Source: an uncultured Lachnospiraceae bacterium (GTDB lineage: Bacteria; Bacillota; Clostridia; Lachnospirales; Lachnospiraceae). Taken from it: DNA of 18,047 nucleotides. Below are positions 15,463-18,047 of this stretch, in pieces; the first letter of the stretch is position 1; each line of letters starts with the position of its first letter. Made by a program: the position numbers and the translations under genes. The notes under the pieces are model-generated. The model saw only the letters and a program-made list of their open reading frames with translations. It did no database searches and was not told the origin of the DNA. Location: positions 1 through 18,047 of the forward strand of contig CAMWWJ010000026.1 in assembly GCA_947177925.1 (NCBI GenBank), in the 5' to 3' direction.

Positions 15463-15490
15463 AGTTTCCTCCTATAAAGTGTATACGATA

Positions 15491-15518
15491 GATATACCTT
15501 TTCCAGTGGCATATTCAA
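15491..15518 (-). promoter_or_regulatory. Weak candidate promoter upstream of the small ORF
   Basis: TTGAAT (15518-15513), a 16-nt spacer and TATATC (15496-15491) on the minus strand. It would start just upstream of the AGGAGG of the small ORF. The rest of 15519-15635 is AT-rich and shows no gene or clear structure. Confidence 0.25.
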
Positions 15519-15635
15519 AATATATCCCTTGCCAATACAATCTTTCACACTTTTTAATGCAACAAATCAGCTTAAATAGATAGTTTTCCCTATACCCTTT
15601 TCTAAAATATTAATTGTGAAACATTTACGAATTGT

Positions 15636-15673
15636 ATTCTGACTGGTGCGGTCCTAGACCGCACCACTAGAAT
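15636..15673. other. GC-rich hairpin downstream of Rpn2
   Basis: TGGTGCGGTC (15644-15653) pairs perfectly with GACCGCACCA (15657-15666) around CTA. An outer ATTCT/AGAAT pair (15636-15640 with 15669-15673) extends it. No U tract follows on either strand. It stands out in an AT-rich intergenic region between the Rpn2 stop and the hem leader. It could be a transcript end, a protein site or a remnant of a mobile element. Confidence 0.5.
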
Positions 15674-15698
15674 GTTTTGATGTTACGTTTAGATTTTT

Positions 15699-15727
15699 AT
15701 GTAAGTTTCTTATGGAAATTCTTACAT
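15699..15727. other. Hairpin covering the Rpn2 stop codon
   Basis: ATGTAAGTTTC (15699-15709) pairs with GAAA plus a 2-nt bulge plus CTTACAT (15715-15727), with a 5-nt loop. It includes the TAA of Rpn2 and has no U tract downstream on the minus strand. It is adjacent to the GC-rich hairpin at 15636-15673, so the transcript end of Rpn2 carries two hairpins. Confidence 0.35.
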
Positions 15728-16018
15728 TTCCTTCTCAAACTGCTCCATGGAACCGGCTCTGGCTGCAAGCTTCAGCCATCTTTTCAGCACTTCCAAATCC
15801 TTTTGTGCCACAACCGCTTCTCTGATATGCTCCGGAATGACACCATATTCCTCTAAAAGCTCAAAGACAGCTTCTCGATTTCCTTCTTGCCTTCCTTCTT
15901 GCCTTCCTTCTTGCATGGCTTCCCGGCTTGCTTTTTCACAGCTCGCAGCCACCTGTGCTTCCAGCTCTTCTTCCAGCCGTGCTTCCAGCTGGTCATTTAA
16001 CCATTCCTCAAGAGTCAT
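15722..16018 (-). CDS. Possible internal-start small protein of Rpn2 (RpnS-like)
   Basis: ATG at 16018 is codon 210 of Rpn2. On the minus strand GGAGG (16031-16027) lies exactly 8 nt upstream. The product would be 98 residues starting MTLEEWLNDQLEA: the charged helix, the QEGR repeats and the C-terminal module, without the nuclease core. It mirrors the internal start in Rpn1. Translation is not proven. Confidence 0.4.
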   Translation of the reverse strand: MTLEEWLNDQLEARLEEELEAQVAASCEKASREAMQEGRQEGRQEGNREAVFELLEEYGVIPEHIREAVVAQKDLEVLKRWLKLAARAGSMEQFEKEM

Positions 16019-16645
16019 ATATCCCGCCTCCAGTCTTCGCCATTTCTTTAGCTCCGTCACTTTTTCATGCAGCTTTATGATGGATTCCTCGGTAAGCTCC
16101 GATACGTATTCATCGGTGCTCTGCTCCATGTACTTTAAGAAATGCACCAGCTCTTTTGGAACATCCTCTTCATTCCTGCCCCTGGTGTTCAGGAATATCT
16201 TTCTGGTATCGTCCCCAAGGCTCATATCACATTCCAAACACCTTTCTTCAAAAGTGTAGCGGTACAGCCCTTGGCCAAATGGGTCGAACGTGCAGATGAA
16301 AATGACATAGCCGGGCTTTAGGTCGTTAAAGTCATCTCCCGGTTTCAGGGATGACACGTCCATCTCTGCCTGATGGTAACGGCTTCGCTTTGCCAGATTC
16401 TTTCGGTCATCGTTCTGTGCCTCTACGTTGTAGCTTACCTGCATTTCGTCACTGGCATAGATGTCAAGCCGGATGCTCCTAAAATCAGAACTTACCAGAA
16501 TGCTTCGTTCTGCATGTGCCTTTACTTTCGGCAGCCTGATGCCAAGAATGATTTCCAGTACAAGCTGACAGGTCTCCGGATCCTCTAGGGCTGCTGAAAA
16601 TAAAAATGCGTTACTTAGGTTTAATTCTTGAAATGTTTTCTTCAT
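15722..16645 (-). CDS. Rpn-family PD-(D/E)XK nuclease / putative transposase (Rpn2)
   Basis: A 307-aa member of the recombination-promoting nuclease family, from a different branch than Rpn1. The active site is Asp61 in IRLDIYASD and Glu75/Gln77 in YNVEAQ (D-x(13)-E-x-Q). NLAKRSRYHQAEMD and the long block GYVIFICTFDPFG with DTRKIFLNTRG are diagnostic. Residues about 215-255 are a charged helix (LEARLEEELEAQ) followed by QEGR repeats encoded by a 12-bp tandem repeat. The last 54 residues are 50 percent identical, ungapped, to the end of Rpn1. AGGAGG lies 5 nt before the ATG at 16645. A second in-frame ATG at 16018 has its own GGAGG. A promoter is visible at 16692-16720. It is not in an operon. 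Mobility or DNA cleavage is inferred from the family. Confidence 0.9.
   Translation of the reverse strand: MKKTFQELNLSNAFLFSAALEDPETCQLVLEIILGIRLPKVKAHAERSILVSSDFRSIRLDIYASDEMQVSYNVEAQNDDRKNLAKRSRYHQAEMDVSSLKPGDDFNDLKPGYVIFICTFDPFGQGLYRYTFEERCLECDMSLGDDTRKIFLNTRGRNEEDVPKELVHFLKYMEQSTDEYVSELTEESIIKLHEKVTELKKWRRLEAGYMTLEEWLNDQLEARLEEELEAQVAASCEKASREAMQEGRQEGRQEGNREAVFELLEEYGVIPEHIREAVVAQKDLEVLKRWLKLAARAGSMEQFEKEM
15880..15914. repeat. 12-bp tandem repeat inside Rpn2
   Basis: TTCCTTCTTGCC occurs twice in full and once less its last base (15880-15914). On the coding strand it encodes the four-residue unit QEGR. As the unit is a multiple of three, copy-number change would lengthen or shorten the linker without a frameshift. 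Confidence 0.8.
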
Positions 16646-16650
16646 GGGTT

Positions 16651-16671
16651 CCTCCTGCGTGTGGTACAGGA
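16651..16671 (-). promoter_or_regulatory. Rpn2 ribosome site and partial masking hairpin
   Basis: The ribosome site AGGAGG is at 16656-16651 on the minus strand. TCCTG (minus strand 16671-16667) can pair with CAGGA (16657-16653), covering four of its six bases; the loop is 9 nt. It is weaker than the corresponding hairpin of Rpn1. Confidence 0.35.
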
Positions 16672-16691
16672 AAAACTTATCTATGGGTTAT

Positions 16692-16720
16692 ATTGTAGAC
16701 GATTTTGGGATTATTTTCAA
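16692..16720 (-). promoter_or_regulatory. Sigma-A promoter of Rpn2
   Basis: On the minus strand TTGAAA (16720-16715), a 17-nt spacer, then TACAAT (16697-16692). Transcription would start near 16685, about 40 nt before the ATG. Confidence 0.65.
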
Positions 16721-16768
16721 GTGTAACTTCGCACAAAATGCAAATGATGATAACTCTCTGCTTTTTAT

Positions 16769-16784
16769 TGAATTATGTAATTCA
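16769..16784. promoter_or_regulatory. 16-bp palindrome upstream of the membrane protein gene
   Basis: TGAATTA-TG-TAATTCA is a perfect palindrome centred about 55 bp before the predicted transcription start. Flanking TCTCTG (16755-16760) and CAGAGA (16783-16788) are also complementary. It is suited to a dimeric regulator. The protein is unknown. Confidence 0.4.
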
Positions 16785-16817
16785 GAGAAAACACACATAG
16801 AATGTTTTTTATTGCTA

Positions 16818-16826
16818 TGATATAAT
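16818..16826 (+). promoter_or_regulatory. Extended -10 promoter of the membrane protein gene
   Basis: TGA-TATAAT is a perfect -10 with the TG extension. The hexamer 17 nt upstream, TAGAAT (16798-16803), is a poor -35, as often seen with extended -10 promoters. The ribosome site GGGGGA is at 16849-16854. Confidence 0.6.
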
Positions 16827-16861
16827 TATCCAATACAATTTGGAATTCGGGGGACGAATTT

Positions 16862-17977
16862 ATGAAAAGAATATGTACGGAATCGGAAAAAGCATTATTG
16901 TATAAGAACAGGAAACGGATACTGGAAGGCATTTATCAGACAGCGTCAAGAAGTCGATTCAGTCATGCTTTCATCGTGATATTTTTGTCTGTGATTGCTA
17001 TGTTTGCAGGGCTATGGGGGTTTGGCTATCTATTTCATGATTCAAAGCCTGTAATGTTCCTAGGAATGTTGATTTGTTTTGCTGTTTCCCATTCCATTTT
17101 CCATATGATTTTTAATGAGCTGAGAATAAAAAGAGCGAAAAAGGCATTTATGAAAAAAGAAACCCTTATGATAAATGGGGCAACATTGGTTCAGATAGAA
17201 ACCGATGGCCGCTTTTTATACATAGAGGACGATTTTCTTGATGAAGCTGGAAAACCAATCCTGCTGGAATATCCTTCCCGGCTTTTGGAAATCTCACAGG
17301 AAGATGTAGGAAAACGATTTCTTGTTCTATATGATGATGATTGCAACTTTCAACTGGTAAGATTAAATGATTCATTGAGAGGCCTGATTCCTGACAATTC
17401 CTCTTTTTATACGCTGACAGGGGAACTAAGCGAGTATTCCCGCCTTCCTCATCCAAATATGGGAAATTTGGAAAAAGACGGGCATGAGCTGTCCGGACAT
17501 GAAAAGGAAAAATTTGCAAATTTATATGCAAATGTAGTGCAAAGTATCATTTTCAGGTCATTAAAAACCGTAACTATAACCATGGCTGTTCCACTTACCA
17601 TTCTTTCCATTCTTTTAAATTTCACAGAAGATGGATGTGCTCTAAACAAAACCTTTCTCATCGAAGCCGCTGCGATTATTGGATTGCTTTTGATTCCATT
17701 GATTTGTAAGGTGATTGGCAAAGAAATTCTCAGACAGCAAGGGATGAATCTTATCCATGTAAAGGAAGTTATTTTTCATTCTTATGTTATTAATAGTTCT
17801 ACAATTACAGTAAAAGTATATGAATGGTATAACGGACAGGCACGGCTATGCAGATATCCGGCTGGCAATCAGGTTGCACACGATACGGTGTACGGAAGTG
17901 TTTTGTACAAGTTTACGAAACAAAATGGGGATTGTTTTTTGATGAATACAAGTCCGGTGGGGAAGAAAGGGAACTAA
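16862..17977 (+). CDS. Membrane protein of unknown function, four predicted helices
   Basis: A 371-aa protein that I do not recognise. Helices are predicted at about residues 36-57, 63-85, 234-254 and 265-286. Between helices 2 and 3 lies a soluble domain of about 145 residues with alternating beta-like segments (ETLMINGATLVQIETDGRFLYIEDD; FLVLYDDDCNFQLVRLND). After helix 4 comes another soluble segment of about 85 residues. The N-terminus is positively charged without a signal peptide, so both large domains are probably on the cytoplasmic side. The ribosome site GGGGGA, 7 nt before the ATG, is weaker than those of its neighbours. It stands alone with its own extended -10 promoter. Only 70 nt follow it in the window and no terminator is seen there. 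A sensor-like or housekeeping role would be a guess. Confidence 0.75.
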   Translation: MKRICTESEKALLYKNRKRILEGIYQTASRSRFSHAFIVIFLSVIAMFAGLWGFGYLFHDSKPVMFLGMLICFAVSHSIFHMIFNELRIKRAKKAFMKKETLMINGATLVQIETDGRFLYIEDDFLDEAGKPILLEYPSRLLEISQEDVGKRFLVLYDDDCNFQLVRLNDSLRGLIPDNSSFYTLTGELSEYSRLPHPNMGNLEKDGHELSGHEKEKFANLYANVVQSIIFRSLKTVTITMAVPLTILSILLNFTEDGCALNKTFLIEAAAIIGLLLIPLICKVIGKEILRQQGMNLIHVKEVIFHSYVINSSTITVKVYEWYNGQARLCRYPAGNQVAHDTVYGSVLYKFTKQNGDCFLMNTSPVGKKGN

Positions 17978-17993
17978 GCCTGATGCCATTCTA

Positions 17994-18047
17994 GAGTTTG
18001 TCAAGTAAAGTGTGTAAATTTTATTTTATTTTTTGGCGGTCATTTTT
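17994..18047. mobile_element. Possible edge of an insertion sequence (IS256-like), cut by the window
   Basis: From 17994 the sequence GAGTTTGTCAAGTAAAGTGT continues into GTAAATTTTATTTT. A G-rich start followed by a GTGTAAA core resembles the terminal inverted repeats of IS256-family elements. No transposase or second end is in the window, so this is a guess from pattern only. Confidence 0.2.

Noticed and set aside
15880..15914. CRISPR-like or mobile repeat
   Set aside because: The copies are 12 bp, directly adjacent and in frame with a coding sequence; there are no spacers.

Overview
The window reads as a chromosomal segment of an anaerobic Firmicute, most likely Clostridia of the Lachnospiraceae type. 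The grounds are strong AGGAGG-type ribosome sites, moderate GC, two Rpn-family nuclease/transposase genes of the kind common in that group, and a hemA-hemC-hemD-hemB-hemL operon that uses the C5 pathway. This placement is inferred from gene content, not from a marker gene.

Layout. (1) 1-3290: a 997-aa polytopic membrane protein resembling GT-C glycosyltransferases. It probably starts at a TTG and ends at a bidirectional terminator. (2) 3295-4101: a MetQ/NlpA-type lipoprotein on the minus strand with its promoter; it appears to lack about 80 residues of its second lobe. (3) 4102-5500: an Rpn-family PD-(D/E)XK nuclease (Rpn1) behind a hairpin that can hide its ribosome site. (4) 5520-8582: a minus-strand pair (12-TM-type ion/anion transporter, then a cytidylate-kinase-like protein) divergent from an AraC-type regulator. 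The region between them is rich in inverted repeats. (5) 8612-15342: a minus-strand tetrapyrrole operon in the order hemA, sirC-like, hemC, cobA-hemD fusion, hemB, hemL. Its genes touch or overlap at several junctions. (6) 15343-15720: the operon leader region, including a 30-codon small ORF with a strong ribosome site. (7) 15722-16720: a second Rpn-family nuclease (Rpn2) and its promoter. (8) 16769-18047: an unrecognised four-helix membrane protein, and a possible insertion-sequence edge at the window end.

How the genes work together. The hem operon covers glutamyl-tRNA to uroporphyrinogen III, then methylation to precorrin-2 and oxidation (perhaps iron insertion) toward sirohydrochlorin/siroheme. 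No gene for the decarboxylation branch to protoheme is present, so the operon looks directed to siroheme and/or cobalamin.

The most interesting signal is in the two Rpn genes. Both carry, in frame, an internal ATG exactly 8 nt after a GGAGG. These starts would give C-terminal proteins of 91 and 98 residues. The two genes differ in their nuclease heads, yet their last 54 residues are 50 percent identical without gaps. This matches the gene-within-gene RpnL/RpnS toxin-inhibitor arrangement described for Escherichia coli. Both full-length starts also have a hairpin that could mask their ribosome site. I infer a possible Clostridial version of that system; nothing in the sequence alone proves the short proteins are made.
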